Assembly (NCBI RefSeq): GCF_041296385.1
Contig: NW_027184063.1
Coordinates: 1 to 64,000, forward strand
Direction of reading: 5' to 3'
Length of the DNA: 64,000 nucleotides
Source of the DNA: Aphelocoma coerulescens
Taxonomy: Eukaryota > Chordata > Aves > Passeriformes > Corvidae
Positions 32,483 through 46,016 of this stretch are shown here, piece by piece (within the stretch, counting starts at the first letter, position 1; each line of letters starts with the position of its first letter). The position numbers were made by a program, and so were the translations under genes. Under the pieces are notes generated by a model. The model saw only the letters and a program-made list of their open reading frames with translations. It had not been told where the DNA came from and did no database searches.

Positions 32483-34676
32483 CGCTGTGTCACAATGGCC
32501 GCTGGCTTCCACGAGCCCCCGCAGTGTCCCAGTGGGCCCCGTGGCTTTAGGAGTGGGTGGCTGGGAGTTGGTGCCAGCGGCTGGGGGAGCAGCAGCAGGG
32601 ACTGTGTGTGGACAGTGCCATGGCCACTTGTGTGGCCACTGGTGTCTCTGTGCCAGGCACAGCCGTGGTGTGTAACACCGGCTCTGGGTCCTTTGGCTGT
32701 GCAGGTGGCAGTCACGGCCTGGAGCAGGGCTGCTCCCGGGGGACAGCCTGGGGCAGGAGGCTGCTGGAGATTCATTCCCCACACTCCTTGTCATGAGGTG
32801 CTCGGAGTGATTGGAAAGGCTGTTGGCAGCAGGCAGTTCTCTGGGTTCAAGCTGTGGAGCTGTCAGCGGGAATGCAAAGGCCAAGCTGGTGAGCCTTTTG
32901 TCCTGGTGCCTTTAGTGTGTGAGCAGTCCCTGGTGCCGTTGTCTTTGGATCCTGAGTGTGGGAGAGGCAAGGCTTAGGATGGTGCGTAGAGCTGAGAAGG
33001 AAAGTGCCGAGAGCAGCGTGTGTGCTGCTGCTTTGAGGGGTGCAGTTGAAGTTGTAGGCAGCAAGAGCTTTCTCAGCTGGCCCTTTTGTGAGCTCTGCTT
33101 TTGCCAGATGACTTCCATCTTACCCTCTTACCATCTTAGCCTCTCATTTTTGCATATCCCAAACCCCCTTCCAAACATCCAGCAGCTGCTTGTAAAGAAG
33201 AAGTCCTAGAACAAAAAGCCAGTGCTGCCTTTCATAGCCCCTTTGCTGTCTATGAAGTAGAGGAAAGAAGCTAGTGAGACGCACTTTCTTTCTCAACTCC
33301 ATAGAGCGCATCCTTCTCTCAAGGTGGCAGAGTCCTTGGCGGAAGTGAAGCATCTGCAGCTGCAGTTCAGACTGAGAGATGTGCCAGGACAGGAAACATT
33401 TGCTGACCTTCCCTGTTCCCTGTGCAACATGATTCTCGCATCCCAGTCACTTTCACATACCTTCGGTATCCCTGAGTCCAAGCAGCTAAAGCTCACAGAG
33501 ACAGAAGTGTCAGGAAGGAAAACGTTCCAAAAGCACCCCCTTCTCTTATCAGCATATAAATTGTGCACAACAGGCTGCGGCACCGAACCTTCCTTCTCAG
33601 ATAGACATGCCATCACACTTTTCACTCTTGCAGCTCGGTTGAAAAGCTCCAGCAGCTGCTCCCGCAATAGCAAAAGGTTCTAGAAGTGAAAGCCAGTTTG
33701 GGGCTGCACCTTCTCCTTGCCGCATGTAAGCCACACCAAACTCCCTGATGCACTCTGTCCTCCCCTTCTCAAAGGAGTAGACGGTGGCATCAGGACACAC
33801 CTGTGTCCCAGCAGCTGGGTGCCCAGCCGGGAGCAGGAGCAGGGCTGGGGCTGCTCCCAAAGTTGCCCCGCCCCAATGCCAGAGCCGGACATATGCTGAG
33901 GGGGGGGCTGGATCAGGCTTTATTGTCCAGCTGCATGCCAGGAGTGAGCACAAAATCTACCTGCATTCTCTGCAGCATGCCATCCTGGAGCAGAGCCATT
34001 GCCAAAGGAAGCCGTGAGCCCGTGCCAAGCCAGTGCCGGAGTGGGATCCTAGCAGCACCTGTGGAAGCCGGGAGAGAGGAGCCCACCTGGAGCAGGTTCG
34101 TGCAGGATTAATCATCCCGTGGCTTCCCACCAGGGTCCTGTTGCTTCCAAAAGGCCCCACAGTGTCACTGTGGCCCCTCGGTTCCACCAGGTTCCATAGC
34201 GTCACTGTGGTGCCCAGGGTTCCGTCAGCTTCGCCAGCATCCCCACGGTCTGCAGAGCTCCCCGAGCTTCTGTGGTGTCACAGTGGAGGCAGGGTTGCAT
34301 CAGGTTCCATAGCATCAGCACGGTCTCCAGGGCTCCCTGAGCTTCTGTGGTGTCACAGTGGAGGCAGGGTTGCATCAGGTTCCATAGCATCACCACAGTC
34401 TCCAGGGCTCCAAGAGCTTCTGTGGTGTCACAGAGGAGGCAGGGTTGCATCAGGTTCCATAGCATCAGCACGGTCTCCAGGGCTCCCAGAGGTTCTGTGG
34501 TGTCACAGAGGAGGCAGGGTTGCATCAGGTTCCATAGCATCAGCACGGTCTCCAGGGCTCCCCTGAGCTTCTGTGGTGGTGTCACAGAGGAGCCAGGCTT
34601 CCTTGTAGTTCCCCAGCATCACAAAGGCTCTCCTGGGAGCCACGGGTCACAAAGCACCGTGGGCTCTGTGCAGCCC
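32483..34676 (+). repeat. Unit 13: class B with 8-G tract, 2,194 bp
   Basis: Repeats unit 10: C at 33527, eight G's at 33900-33907 and the same minisatellite order (34256-34555). Last unit before the run of 2,268-bp units. Confidence 0.95.
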
Positions 34677-36944
34677 CGCTGTGTCACAATGGCCGCTGGC
34701 TTCCACGAGCCCCCGCAGTGTCCCAGTGGGCCCCGTGGCTTTAGGAGTGGGTGGCTGGGAGTTGGTGCCAGCGGCTGGGGGAGCAGCAGCAGGGACTGTG
34801 TGTGGACAGTGCCATGGCCACTTGTGTGGCCACTGGTGTCTCTGTGCCAGGCACAGCCGTGGTGTGTAACACCGGCTCTGGGTCCTTTGGCTGTGCAGGT
34901 GGCAGTCACGGCCTGGAGCAGGGCTGCTCCCGGGGGACAGCCTGGGGCAGGAGGCTGCTGGAGATTCATTCCCCACACTCCTTGTCATGAGGTGCTCAGA
35001 GTGATTGGAAAGGCTGTTGGCAGCAGGCAGTTCTCTGGGTTCAAGCTGTGGAGCTGTCAGCGGGAATGCAAAGGCCAAGCTGGTGAGCCTTTTGTCCTGG
35101 TGCCTTTAGTGTGTGAGCAGTCCCTGGTGCCGTTGTCTTTGGATCCTGAGTGTGGGAGAGGCAAGGCTTAGGATGGTGCGTAGAGCTGAGAAGGAAAGTG
35201 CCGAGAGCAGCGTGTGTGCTGCTGCTTTGAGGGGTGCAGTTGAAGTTGTAGGCAGCAAGAGCTTTCTCAGCTGGCCCTTTTGTGAGCTCTGCTTTTGCCA
35301 GATGACTTCCATCTTACCCTCTTACCATCTTAGCCTCTCATTTTTGCATATCCCAAACCCCCTTCCAAACATCCAGCAGCTGCTTGTAAAGAAGAAGTCC
35401 TAGAACAAAAAGCCAGTGCTGCCTTTCATAGCCCCTTTGCTGTCTATGAAGTAGAGGAAAGAAGCTAGTGAGACGCACTTTCTTTCTCAACTCCATAGAG
35501 CGCATCCTTCTCTCAAGGTGGCAGAGTCCTTGGCGGAAGTGAAGCATCTGCAGCTGCAGTTCAGACTGAGAGATGTGCCAGGACAGGAAACATTTGCTGA
35601 CCTTCCCTGTTCCCTGTGCAACATGATTCTCGCATCCCAGTCACTTTCACATACCTTCGGTACCCCTGAGTCCAAGCAGCTAAAGCTCACAGAGACAGAA
35701 GTGTCAGGAAGGAAAACGTTGCAAAAGCACCCCCTTCTCTTATCAGCATATAAATTGTGCACAACAGGCTGCGGCACCGAACCTTCCTTCTCAGATAGAC
35801 ATGCCATCACACTTTTCACTCTTGCAGCTCGGTTGAAAAGCTCCAGCAGCTGCTCCCGCAATAGCAAAAGGTTCTAGAAGTGAAAGCCAGTTTGGGGCTG
35901 CACCTTCTCCTTGCCGCATGTAAGCCACACCAAACTCCCTGATGCACTCTGTCCTCCCCTTCTCAAAGGAGTAGACGGTGGCATCAGGACACACCTGTGT
36001 CCCAGCAGCTGGGTGCCCAGCCGGGAGCAGGAGCAGGGCTGGGGCTGCTCCCAAAGTTGCCCCGCCCCAATGCCAGAGCCGGACATATGCTGAGGGGGGG
36101 CTGGATCAGGCTTTATTGTCCAGCTGCATGCCAGGAGTGAGCACAAAATCTACCTGCATTCTCTGCAGCATGCCATCCTGGAGCAGAGCCATTGCCAAAG
36201 GAAGCCGTGAGCCCGTGCCAAGCCAGTGCCGGAGTGGGATCCTAGCAGCACCTGTGGAAGCCGGGAGAGAGGAGCCCACCTGGAGCAGGTTCGTGCAGGA
36301 TTAATCATCCCGTGGCTTCCCACCAGGGTCCTGTTGCTTCCAAAAGGCCCCACAGTGTCACTGTGGCCCCTCGGTTCCACCAGGTTCCATAGCATCACTG
36401 TGGTGCCCAGGGTTCCGTCAGCTTCGCCAGCATCCCCACGGTCTGCAGAGCTCCCCGAGCTTCTGTGGTGTCACAGTGGAGGCAGGGTTGCATCAGGTTC
36501 CATAGCATCAGCACGGTCTCCAGGGCTCCCAGAGGTTCTGTGGTGTCACAGTGGAGGCAGGGTTGCATCAGGTTCCATAGCATCACCACAGTCTCCAGGG
36601 CTCCCTGAGCTTCTGTGGTGTCACAGTGGAGGCAGGGTTGCATCAGGTTCCATAGCATCAGCACGGTCTCCAGGGCTCCCAGAGGTTCTGTGGTGTCACA
36701 GAGGAGGCAGGGTTGCATCAGGTTCCATAGCATCACCACGGTCTCCAGGGCTCCAAGAGCTTCTGTGGTGTCACAGAGGAGGCAGGGTTGCATCAGGTTC
36801 AATAGCATCAGCACGGTCTCCAGGGCTCCCCTGAGCTTCTGTGGTGGTGTCACAGAGGAGCCAGGCTTCCTTGTAGTTCCCCAGCATCACAAAGGCTCTC
36901 CTGGGAGCCACGGGTCACAAAGCACCGTGGGCTCTGTGCAGCCC
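34677..36944 (+). repeat. Unit 14: first five-copy unit, 2,268 bp
   Basis: Mixed markers: GTGCCATGG (B), GCTCAGAG (A), CATACC (B) with GGTACC (A), then ACGTTGC. Private A at 36394 (AGCATCAC for AGCGTCAC). Minisatellite: five copies, 36449-36823, ending in the TTCAATAG variant. Confidence 0.95.
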
Positions 36945-39212
36945 CGCTGTGTCACAATGGCCGCTGGCTTCCACGAGCCCCCGCAGTGTCCCAGTGGGCC
37001 CCGTGGCTTTAGGAGTGGGTGGCTGGGAGTTGGTGCCAGCGGCTGGGGGAGCAGCAGCAGGGACTGTGTGTGGACAGTGCCATGGCCACTTGTGTGGCCA
37101 CTGGTGTCTCTGTGCCAGGCACAGCCGTGGTGTGTAACACCGGCTCTGGGTCCTTTGGCTGTGCAGGTGGCAGTCACGGCCTGGAGCAGGGCTGCTCCCG
37201 GGGGACAGCCTGGGGCAGGAGGCTGCTGGAGATTCATTCCCCACACTCCTTGTCATGAGGTGCTCGGAGTGATTGGAAAGGCTGTTGGCAGCAGGCAGTT
37301 CTCTGGGTTCAAGCTGTGGAGCTGTCAGCGGGAATGCAAAGGCCAAGCTGGTGAGCCTTTTGTCCTGGTGCCTTTAGTGTGTGAGCAGTCCCTGGTGCCG
37401 TTGTCTTTGGATCCTGAGTGTGGGAGAGGCAAGGCTTAGGATGGTGCGTAGAGCTGAGAAGGAAAGTGCCGAGAGCAGCGTGTGTGCTGCTGCTTTGAGG
37501 GGTGCAGTTGAAGTTGTAGGCAGCAAGAGCTTTCTCAGCTGGCCCTTTTGTGAGCTCTGCTTTTGCCAGATGACTTCCATCTTACCCTCTTACCATCTTA
37601 GCCTCTCATTTTTGCATATCCCAAACCCCCTTCCAAACATCCAGCAGCTGCTTGTAAAGAAGAAGTCCTAGAACAAAAAGCCAGTGCTGCCTTTCATAGC
37701 CCCTTTGCTGTCTATGAAGTAGAGGAAAGAAGCTAGTGAGACGCACTTTCTTTCTCAACTCCATAGAGCGCATCCTTCTCTCAAGGTGGCAGAGTCCTTG
37801 GCGGAAGTGAAGCATCTGCAGCTGCAGTTCAGACTGAGAGATGTGCCAGGACAGGAAACATTTGCTGACCTTCCCTGTTCCCTGTGCAACATGATTCTCG
37901 CATCCCAGTCACTTTCACACACCTTCGGTACCCCTGAGTCCAAGCAGCTAAAGCTCACAGAGACAGAAGTGTCAGGAAGGAAAACGTTGCAAAAGCACCC
38001 CCTTCTCTTATCAGCATATAAATTGTGCACAACAGGCTGCGGCACCGAACCTTCCTTCTCAGATAGACATGCCATCACACTTTTCACTCTTGCAGCTCGG
38101 TTGAAAAGCTCCAGCAGCTGCTCCCGCAATAGCAAAAGGTTCTAGAAGTGAAAGCCAGTTTGGGGCTGCACCTTCTCCTTGCCGCATGTAAGCCACACCA
38201 AACTCCCTGATGCACTCTGTCCTCCCCTTCTCAAAGGAGTAGACGGTGGCATCAGGACACACCTGTGTCCCAGCAGCTGGGTGCCCAGCCGGGAGCAGGA
38301 GCAGGGCTGGGGCTGCTCCCAAAGTTGCCCCGCCCCAATGCCAGAGCCGGACATATGCTGAGGGGGGGCTGGATCAGGCTTTATTGTCCAGCTGCATGCC
38401 AGGAGTGAGCACAAAATCTACCTGCATTCTCTGCAGCATGCCATCCTGGAGCAGAGCCATTGCCAAAGGAAGCCGTGAGCCCGTGCCAAGCCAGTGCCGG
38501 AGTGGGATCCTAGCAGCACCTGTGGAAGCCGGGAGAGAGGAGCCCACCTGGAGCAGGTTCGTGCAGGATTAATCATCCCGTGGCTTCCCACCAGGGTCCT
38601 GTTGCTTCCAAAAGGCCCCACAGTGTCACTGTGGCCCCTCGGTTCCACCAGGTTCCATAGCGTCACTGTGGTGCCCAGGGTTCCGTCAGCTTCGCCAGCA
38701 TCCCCACGGTCTGCAGAGCTCCCCGAGCTTCTGTGGTGTCACAGTGGAGGCAGGGTTGCATCAGGTTCCATAGCATCAGCACGGTCTCCAGGGCTCCCAG
38801 AGGTTCTGTGGTGTCACAGTGGAGGCAGGGTTGCATCAGGTTCCATAGCATCACCACAGTCTCCAGGGCTCCCTGAGCTTCTGTGGTGTCACAGTGGAGG
38901 CAGGGTTGCATCAGGTTCCATAGCATCAGCACGGTCTCCAGGGCTCCCAGAGGTTCTGTGGTGTCACAGAGGAGGCAGGGTTGCATCAGGTTCCATAGCA
39001 TCACCACGGTCTCCAGGGCTCCAAGAGCTTCTGTGGTGTCACAGAGGAGGCAGGGTTGCATCAGGTTCAATAGCATCAGCACGGTCTCCAGGGCTCCCCT
39101 GAGCTTCTGTGGTGGTGTCACAGAGGAGCCAGGCTTCCTTGTAGTTCCCCAGCATCACAAAGGCTCTCCTGGGAGCCACGGGTCACAAAGCACCGTGGGC
39201 TCTGTGCAGCCC
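36945..39212 (+). repeat. Unit 15: five-copy, 2,268 bp
   Basis: GCTCGGAG, CACACC, GGTACC, ACGTTGC, TTCAATAG. Minisatellite: 38717-39091. Confidence 0.95.
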
Positions 39213-41480
39213 CGCTGTGTCACAATGGCCGCTGGCTTCCACGAGCCCCCGCAGTGTCCCAGTGGGCCCCATGGCTTTAGGAGTGGGTGGCTGGGAGTTG
39301 GTGCCAGCGGCTGGGGGAGCAGCAGCAGGGACTGTGTGTGGACAGTGCCATGGCCACTTGTGTGGCCACTGGTGTCTCTGTGCCAGGCACAGCCGTGGTG
39401 TGTAACACCGGCTCTGGGTCCTTTGGCTGTGCAGGTGGCAGTCACGGCCTGGAGCAGGGCTGCTCCCGGGGGACAGCCTGGGGCAGGAGGCTGCTGGAGA
39501 TTCATTCCCCACACTCCTTGTCATGAGGTGCTCAGAGTGATTGGAAAGGCTGTTGGCAGCAGGCAGTTCTCTGGGTTCAAGCTGTGGAGCTGTCAGCGGG
39601 AATGCAAAGGCCAAGCTGGTGAGCCTTTTGTCCTGGTGCCTTTAGTGTGTGAGCAGTCCCTGGTGCCGTTGTCTTTGGATCCTGAGTGTGGGAGAGGCAA
39701 GGCTTAGGATGGTGCGTAGAGCTGAGAAGGAAAGTGCCGAGAGCAGCGTGTGTGCTGCTGCTTTGAGGGGTGCAGTTGAAGTTGTAGGCAGCAAGAGCTT
39801 TCTCAGCTGGCCCTTTTGTGAGCTCTGCTTTTGCCAGATGACTTCCATCTTACCCTCTTACCATCTTAGCCTCTCATTTTTGCATATCCCAAACCCCCTT
39901 CCAAACATCCAGCAGCTGCTTGTAAAGAAGAAGTCCTAGAACAAAAAGCCAGTGCTGCCTTTCATAGCCCCTTTGCTGTCTATGAAGTAGAGGAAAGAAG
40001 CTAGTGAGACGCACTTTCTTTCTCAACTCCATAGAGCGCATCCTTCTCTCAAGGTGGCAGAGTCCTTGGCGGAAGTGAAGCATCTGCAGCTGCAGTTCAG
40101 ACTGAGAGATGTGCCAGGACAGGAAACATTTGCTGACCTTCCCTGTTCCCTGTGCAACATGATTCTCGCATCCCAGTCACTTTCACACACCTTCGGTACC
40201 CCTGAGTCCAAGCAGCTAAAGCTCACAGAGACAGAAGTGTCAGGAAGGAAAACGTTGCAAAAGCACCCCCTTCTCTTATCAGCATATAAATTGTGCACAA
40301 CAGGCTGCGGCACCGAACCTTCCTTCTCAGATAGACATGCCATCACACTTTTCACTCTTGCAGCTCGGTTGAAAAGCTCCAGCAGCTGCTCCCGCAATAG
40401 CAAAAGGTTCTAGAAGTGAAAGCCAGTTTGGGGCTGCACCTTCTCCTTGCCGCATGTAAGCCACACCAAACTCCCTGATGCACTCTGTCCTCCCCTTCTC
40501 AAAGGAGTAGACGGTGGCATCAGGACACACCTGTGTCCCAGCAGCTGGGTGCCCAGCCGGGAGCAGGAGCAGGGCTGGGGCTGCTCCCAAAGTTGCCCCG
40601 CCCCAATGCCAGAGCCGGACATATGCTGAGGGGGGGCTGGATCAGGCTTTATTGTCCAGCTGCATGCCAGGAGTGAGCACAAAATCTACCTGCATTCTCT
40701 GCAGCATGCCATCCTGGAGCAGAGCCATTGCCAAAGGAAGCCGTGAGCCCGTGCCAAGCCAGTGCCGGAGTGGGATCCTAGCAGCACCTGTGGAAGCCGG
40801 GAGAGAGGAGCCCACCTGGAGCAGGTTCGTGCAGGATTAATCATCCCGTGGCTTCCCACCAGGGTCCTGTTGCTTCCAAAAGGCCCCACAGTGTCACTGT
40901 GGCCCCTCGGTTCCACCAGGTTCCATAGCGTCACTGTGGTGCCCAGGGTTCCGTCAGCTTCGCCAGCATCCCCACGGTCTGCAGAGCTCCCCGAGCTTCT
41001 GTGGTGTCACAGTGGAGGCAGGGTTGCATCAGGTTCCATAGCATCAGCACGGTCTCCAGGGCTCCCAGAGGTTCTGTGGTGTCACAGTGGAGGCAGGGTT
41101 GCATCAGGTTCCATAGCATCACCACAGTCTCCAGGGCTCCCTGAGCTTCTGTGGTGTCACAGTGGAGGCAGGGTTGCATCAGGTTCCATAGCATCAGCAC
41201 GGTCTCCAGGGCTCCCAGAGGTTCTGTGGTGTCACAGAGGAGGCAGGGTTGCATCAGGTTCCATAGCATCACCACGGTCTCCAGGGCTCCAAGAGCTTCT
41301 GTGGTGTCACAGAGGAGGCAGGGTTGCATCAGGTTCAATAGCATCAGCACGGTCTCCAGGGCTCCCCTGAGCTTCTGTGGTGGTGTCACAGAGGAGCCAG
41401 GCTTCCTTGTAGTTCCCCAGCATCACAAAGGCTCTCCTGGGAGCCACGGGTCACAAAGCACCGTGGGCTCTGTGCAGCCC
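39213..41480 (+). repeat. Unit 16: five-copy, 2,268 bp
   Basis: Carries A at 39271 (GGCCCCATGG), shared only with unit 17; GCTCAGAG; TTCAATAG. Minisatellite: 40985-41359. Confidence 0.95.
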
Positions 41481-43748
41481 CGCTGTGTCACAATGGCCGC
41501 TGGCTTCCACGAGCCCCCGCAGTGTCCCAGTGGGCCCCATGGCTTTAGGAGTGGGTGGCTGGGAGTTGGTGCCAGCGGCTGGGGGAGCAGCAGCAGGGAC
41601 TGTGTGTGGACAGTGCCATGGCCACTTGTGTGGCCACTGGTGTCTCTGTGCCAGGCACAGCCGTGGTGTGTAACACCGGCTCTGGGTCCTTTGGCTGTGC
41701 AGGTGGCAGTCACGGCCTGGAGCAGGGCTGCTCCCGGGGGACAGCCTGGGGCAGGAGGCTGCTGGAGATTCATTCCCCACACTCCTTGTCATGAGGTGCT
41801 CAGAGTGATTGGAAAGGCTGTTGGCAGCAGGCAGTTCTCTGGGTTCAAGCTGTGGAGCTGTCAGCGGGAATGCAAAGGCCAAGCTGGTGAGCCTTTTGTC
41901 CTGGTGCCTTTAGTGTGTGAGCAGTCCCTGGTGCCGTTGTCTTTGGATCCTGAGTGTGGGAGAGGCAAGGCTTAGGATGGTGCGTAGAGCTGAGAAGGAA
42001 AGTGCCGAGAGCAGCGTGTGTGCTGCTGCTTTGAGGGGTGCAGTTGAAGTTGTAGGCAGCAAGAGCTTTCTCAGCTGGCCCTTTTGTGAGCTCTGCTTTT
42101 GCCAGATGACTTCCATCTTACCCTCTTACCATCTTAGCCTCTCATTTTTGCATATCCCAAACCCCCTTCCAAACATCCAGCAGCTGCTTGTAAAGAAGAA
42201 GTCCTAGAACAAAAAGCCAGTGCTGCCTTTCATAGCCCCTTTGCTGTCTATGAAGTAGAGGAAAGAAGCTAGTGAGACGCACTTTCTTTCTCAACTCCAT
42301 AGAGCGCATCCTTCTCTCAAGGTGGCAGAGTCCTTGGCGGAAGTGAAGCATCTGCAGCTGCAGTTCAGACTGAGAGATGTGCCAGGACAGGAAACATTTG
42401 CTGACCTTCCCTGTTCCCTGTGCAACATGATTCTCGCATCCCAGTCACTTTCACACACCTTCGGTACCCCTGAGTCCAAGCAGCTAAAGCTCACAGAGAC
42501 AGAAGTGTCAGGAAGGAAAACGTTGCAAAAGCACCCCCTTCTCTTATCAGCATATAAATTGTGCACAACAGGCTGCGGCACCGAACCTTCCTTCTCAGAT
42601 AGACATGCCATCACACTTTTCACTCTTGCAGCTCGGTTGAAAAGCTCCAGCAGCTGCTCCCGCAATAGCAAAAGGTTCTAGAAGTGAAAGCCAGTTTGGG
42701 GCTGCACCTTCTCCTTGCCGCATGTAAGCCACACCAAACTCCCTGATGCACTCTGTCCTCCCCTTCTCAAAGGAGTAGACGGTGGCATCAGGACACACCT
42801 GTGTCCCAGCAGCTGGGTGCCCAGCCGGGAGCAGGAGCAGGGCTGGGGCTGCTCCCAAAGTTGCCCCGCCCCAATGCCAGAGCCGGACATATGCTGAGGG
42901 GGGGCTGGATCAGGCTTTATTGTCCAGCTGCATGCCAGGAGTGAGCACAAAATCTACCTGCATTCTCTGCAGCATGCCATCCTGGAGCAGAGCCATTGCC
43001 AAAGGAAGCCGTGAGCCCGTGCCAAGCCAGTGCCGGAGTGGGATCCTAGCAGCACCTGTGGAAGCCGGGAGAGAGGAGCCCACCTGGAGCAGGTTCGTGC
43101 AGGATTAATCATCCCGTGGCTTCCCACCAGGGTCCTGTTGCTTCCAAAAGGCCCCACAGTGTCACTGTGGCCCCTCGGTTCCACCAGGTTCCATAGCGTC
43201 ACTGTGGTGCCCAGGGTTCCGTCAGCTTCGCCAGCATCCCCACGGTCTGCAGAGCTCCCCGAGCTTCTGTGGTGTCACAGTGGAGGCAGGGTTGCATCAG
43301 GTTCCATAGCATCAGCACGGTCTGCAGGGCTCCCAGAGGTTCTGTGGTGTCACAGTGGAGGCAGGGTTGCATCAGGTTCCATAGCATCACCACAGTCTCC
43401 AGGGCTCCCTGAGCTTCTGTGGTGTCACAGTGGAGGCAGGGTTGCATCAGGTTCCATAGCATCAGCACGGTCTCCAGGGCTCCCAGAGGTTCTGTGGTGT
43501 CACAGAGGAGGCAGGGTTGCATCAGGTTCCATAGCATCACCACGGTCTCCAGGGCTCCAAGAGCTTCTGTGGTGTCACAGAGGAGGCAGGGTTGCATCAG
43601 GTTCAATAGCATCAGCACGGTCTCCAGGGCTCCCCTGAGCTTCTGTGGTGGTGTCACAGAGGAGCCAGGCTTCCTTGTAGTTCCCCAGCATCACAAAGGC
43701 TCTCCTGGGAGCCACGGGTCACAAAGCACCGTGGGCTCTGTGCAGCCC
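41481..43748 (+). repeat. Unit 17: five-copy, 2,268 bp
   Basis: Carries the unit 16 variant (A at 41539) plus a private G at 43324 (TCTGCAGGG) in the minisatellite (43253-43627). Confidence 0.95.
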
Positions 43749-46016
43749 CGCTGTGTCACAATGGCCGCTGGCTTCCACGAGCCCCCGCAGTGTCCCAGTG
43801 GGCCCCGTGGCTTTAGGAGTGGGTGGCTGGGAGTTGGTGCCAGCGGCTGGGGGAGCAGCAGCAGGGACTGTGTGTGGACAGTGCCATGGCCACTTGTGTG
43901 GCCACTGGTGTCTCTGTGCCAGGCACAGCCGTGGTGTGTAACACCGGCTCTGGGTCCTTTGGCTGTGCAGGTGGCAGTCACGGCCTGGAGCAGGGCTGCT
44001 CCCGGGGGACAGCCTGGGGCAGGAGGCTGCTGGAGATTCATTCCCCACACTCCTTGTCATGAGGTGCTCGGAGTGATTGGAAAGGCTGTTGGCAGCAGGC
44101 AGTTCTCTGGGTTCAAGCTGTGGAGCTGTCAGCGGGAATGCAAAGGCCAAGCTGGTGAGCCTTTTGTCCTGGTGCCTTTAGTGTGTGAGCAGTCCCTGGT
44201 GCCGTTGTCTTTGGATCCTGAGTGTGGGAGAGGCAAGGCTTAGGATGGTGCGTAGAGCTGAGAAGGAAAGTGCCGAGAGCAGCGTGTGTGCTGCTGCTTT
44301 GAGGGGTGCAGTTGAAGTTGTAGGCAGCAAGAGCTTTCTCAGCTGGCCCTTTTGTGAGCTCTGCTTTTGCCAGATGACTTCCATCTTACCCTCTTACCAT
44401 CTTAGCCTCTCATTTTTGCATATCCCAAACCCCCTTCCAAACATCCAGCAGCTGCTTGTAAAGAAGAAGTCCTAGAACAAAAAGCCAGTGCTGCCTTTCA
44501 TAGCCCCTTTGCTGTCTATGAAGTAGAGGAAAGAAGCTAGTGAGACGCACTTTCTTTCTCAACTCCATAGAGCGCATCCTTCTCTCAAGGTGGCAGAGTC
44601 CTTGGCGGAAGTGAAGCATCTGCAGCTGCAGTTCAGACTGAGAGATGTGCCAGGACAGGAAACATTTGCTGACCTTCCCTGTTCCCTGTGCAACATGATT
44701 CTCGCATCCCAGTCACTTTCACACACCTTCGGTACCCCTGAGTCCAAGCAGCTAAAGCTCACAGAGACAGAAGTGTCAGGAAGGAAAACGTTGCAAAAGC
44801 ACCCCCTTCTCTTATCAGCATATAAATTGTGCACAACAGGCTGCGGCACCGAACCTTCCTTCTCAGATAGACATGCCATCACACTTTTCACTCTTGCAGC
44901 TCGGTTGAAAAGCTCCAGCAGCTGCTCCCGCAATAGCAAAAGGTTCTAGAAGTGAAAGCCAGTTTGGGGCTGCACCTTCTCCTTGCCGCATGTAAGCCAC
45001 ACCAAACTCCCTGATGCACTCTGTCCTCCCCTTCTCAAAGGAGTAGACGGTGGCATCAGGACACACCTGTGTCCCAGCAGCTGGGTGCCCAGCCGGGAGC
45101 AGGAGCAGGGCTGGGGCTGCTCCCAAAGTTGCCCCGCCCCAATGCCAGAGCCGGACATATGCTGAGGGGGGGCTGGATCAGGCTTTATTGTCCAGCTGCA
45201 TGCCAGGAGTGAGCACAAAATCTACCTGCATTCTCTGCAGCATGCCATCCTGGAGCAGAGCCATTGCCAAAGGAAGCCGTGAGCCCGTGCCAAGCCAGTG
45301 CCGGAGTGGGATCCTAGCAGCACCTGTGGAAGCCGGGAGAGAGGAGCCCACCTGGAGCAGGTTCGTGCAGGATTAATCATCCCGTGGCTTCCCACCAGGG
45401 TCCTGTTGCTTCCAAAAGGCCCCACAGTGTCACTGTGGCCCCTCGGTTCCACCAGGTTCCATAGCGTCACTGTGGTGCCCAGGGTTCCGTCAGCTTCGCC
45501 AGCATCCCCACGGTCTGCAGAGCTCCCCGAGCTTCTGTGGTGTCACAGTGGAGGCAGGGTTGCATCAGGTTCCATAGCATCAGCACGGTCTCCAGGGCTC
45601 CCAGAGGTTCTGTGGTGTCACAGTGGAGGCAGGGTTGCATCAGGTTCCATAGCATCACCACAGTCTCCAGGGCTCCCTGAGCTTCTGTGGTGTCACAGTG
45701 GAGGCAGGGTTGCATCAGGTTCCATAGCATCAGCACGGTCTCCAGGGCTCCCAGAGGTTCTGTGGTGTCACAGAGGAGGCAGGGTTGCATCAGGTTCCAT
45801 AGCATCACCACGGTCTCCAGGGCTCCAAGAGCTTCTGTGGTGTCACAGAGGAGGCAGGGTTGCATCAGGTTCCATAGCATCAGCACGGTCTCCAGGGCTC
45901 CCCTGAGCTTCTGTGGTGGTGTCACAGAGGAGCCAGGCTTCCTTGTAGTTCCCCAGCATCACAAAGGCTCTCCTGGGAGCCACGGGTCACAAAGCACCGT
46001 GGGCTCTGTGCAGCCC
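43749..46016 (+). repeat. Unit 18: five-copy, 2,268 bp
   Basis: GCTCGGAG; last minisatellite copy has TTCCATAG rather than TTCAATAG. Minisatellite: 45521-45895. Confidence 0.95.

Noticed and set aside
36395..36853. Minus-strand frame with 25-residue Cys-containing repeats
   Set aside because: It mirrors the 75-bp minisatellite. Variation between copies often changes residues (Leu/His, Pro/Ala, Leu/Val), and the opposite strand is equally open.
36615..37439. 274-codon plus-strand open frame recurring in B-type units (249 codons with four minisatellite copies)
   Set aside because: It is open because the minisatellite is 3n and the DNA is GC-rich. In units with the A-type GTCATGG the 2-bp loss splits it, several minus-strand frames overlap it, and it has no recognisable domain.
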